NCBI GenBank assembly: GCA_030691385.1
Contig: JAUYEI010000011.1
Coordinates: 1 to 40,992 of the forward strand
DNA length: 40,992 nt
DNA from: Azonexus sp.
GTDB taxonomy: Bacteria > Pseudomonadota > Gammaproteobacteria > Burkholderiales > Rhodocyclaceae
Reading direction: 5' to 3'
Numbering within the stretch: position 1 is the first letter of the stretch; each line of letters begins with the position of its first letter. The position numbers were made by a program, and so were the translations under genes. Shown here one piece after another: positions 40,918 through 40,992 of the stretch. Under the pieces are notes generated by a model. The model ran no database searches. It saw nothing but the letters and a program-made list of their open reading frames with translations, and was not told the DNA's origin.

Positions 40918-40992
40918 TTACTTGGTGCCGATGACTTCGATATCAACGCGACGATCCGGCTGCAGGCAGTCGATCAGGGCCTTGGTCTTGGC
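40918..40992 (-). CDS. OmpA-family outer membrane protein, C-terminal end (partial)
   Basis: Only the last 24 codons are in the window: TKALIDCLQPDRRVDIEV, then IGTK and TAA. RVDIEV is the closing strand of the OmpA C-terminal peptidoglycan-binding domain, where D-R-R-V is common. The gene runs off the right edge. OmpA upstream of ubiG is a frequent betaproteobacterial order. Confidence 0.75.
   Translation of the reverse strand, partial: AKTKALIDCLQPDRRVDIEVIGTK

Overview
This is a GC-rich, gene-dense stretch of bacterial chromosome. The best guess is a betaproteobacterium of the Rhodocyclales (Dechloromonas/Azonexus-like). The reasons are the gene orders ompA-ubiG-gph, rpsF-priB-rpsR-rplI-dnaB and lemA-TPM-TPM, a Bpt/Aat leucyltransferase pair, a short FimV-like protein and an exopolyphosphatase next to an Mla-type lipid transporter. 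The genus is inference. I found 45 chromosomal-type genes or fragments, no tRNA or rRNA gene, no CRISPR array and no intact insertion sequence.

Region by region. 1-1,902: accessory remnant, consisting of an internally deleted type I methyltransferase gene (hsdM) behind a Phd/RelE-type toxin-antitoxin pair whose upstream region holds operator-like palindromes. 1,976-9,784 (minus strand): flavin reductase; the envelope trio lemA, ygcG-like TPM and second TPM; then a tightly packed run aat, bpt, two exported unknowns, capA-like and maoC-like. 8,636-13,212: ferric iron ABC transporter fbpA, fbpB, fbpC in an unusual arrangement. fbpB is divergent from fbpC with only 30 bp between start codons, and an ankyrin-repeat gene separates fbpB from fbpA. 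Fur-box-like sites lie before fbpA and in the fbpB/fbpC gap. 13,330-18,012: NlpC/P60 hydrolase, then acuI, a REC plus degenerate-GGDEF protein, and prpE (propionate/acrylate CoA metabolism). 18,210-23,098: ppx, then a lipid ABC importer/exporter (STAS-MlaE, MlaF, MlaD, auxiliary lipoprotein). 23,095-29,799: TetR regulator facing etfBA across two clear palindromic operators, a CbiM-like membrane protein, a FimV-like protein and a large acyl-CoA dehydrogenase. 29,913-32,835: ribosomal/replication operon rpsF-priB-rpsR-rplI and dnaB; priB appears to start at CTG. 32,843-40,992: transglutaminase-like protein lacking the expected Cys, PIN-PhoH protein, Bcp peroxiredoxin, a double-anchored oligopeptide-binding protein, an SAM methyltransferase, gph, ubiG and the end of an OmpA-family gene.

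The most interesting unexplained signal is a dispersed repeat of about 36-38 bp. Six copies (4,613; 6,077; 7,026; 18,072; 25,047; 36,594) share the core ACGGTCAACCGG and an A-rich right half ending in GAAATC/G. Two copies are intergenic, one spans a stop/start overlap, and three lie inside reading frames and are translated in different frames and strands. Five of six point the same way on the chromosome regardless of gene direction. I know of no named element with this sequence, but novelty could not be checked here.
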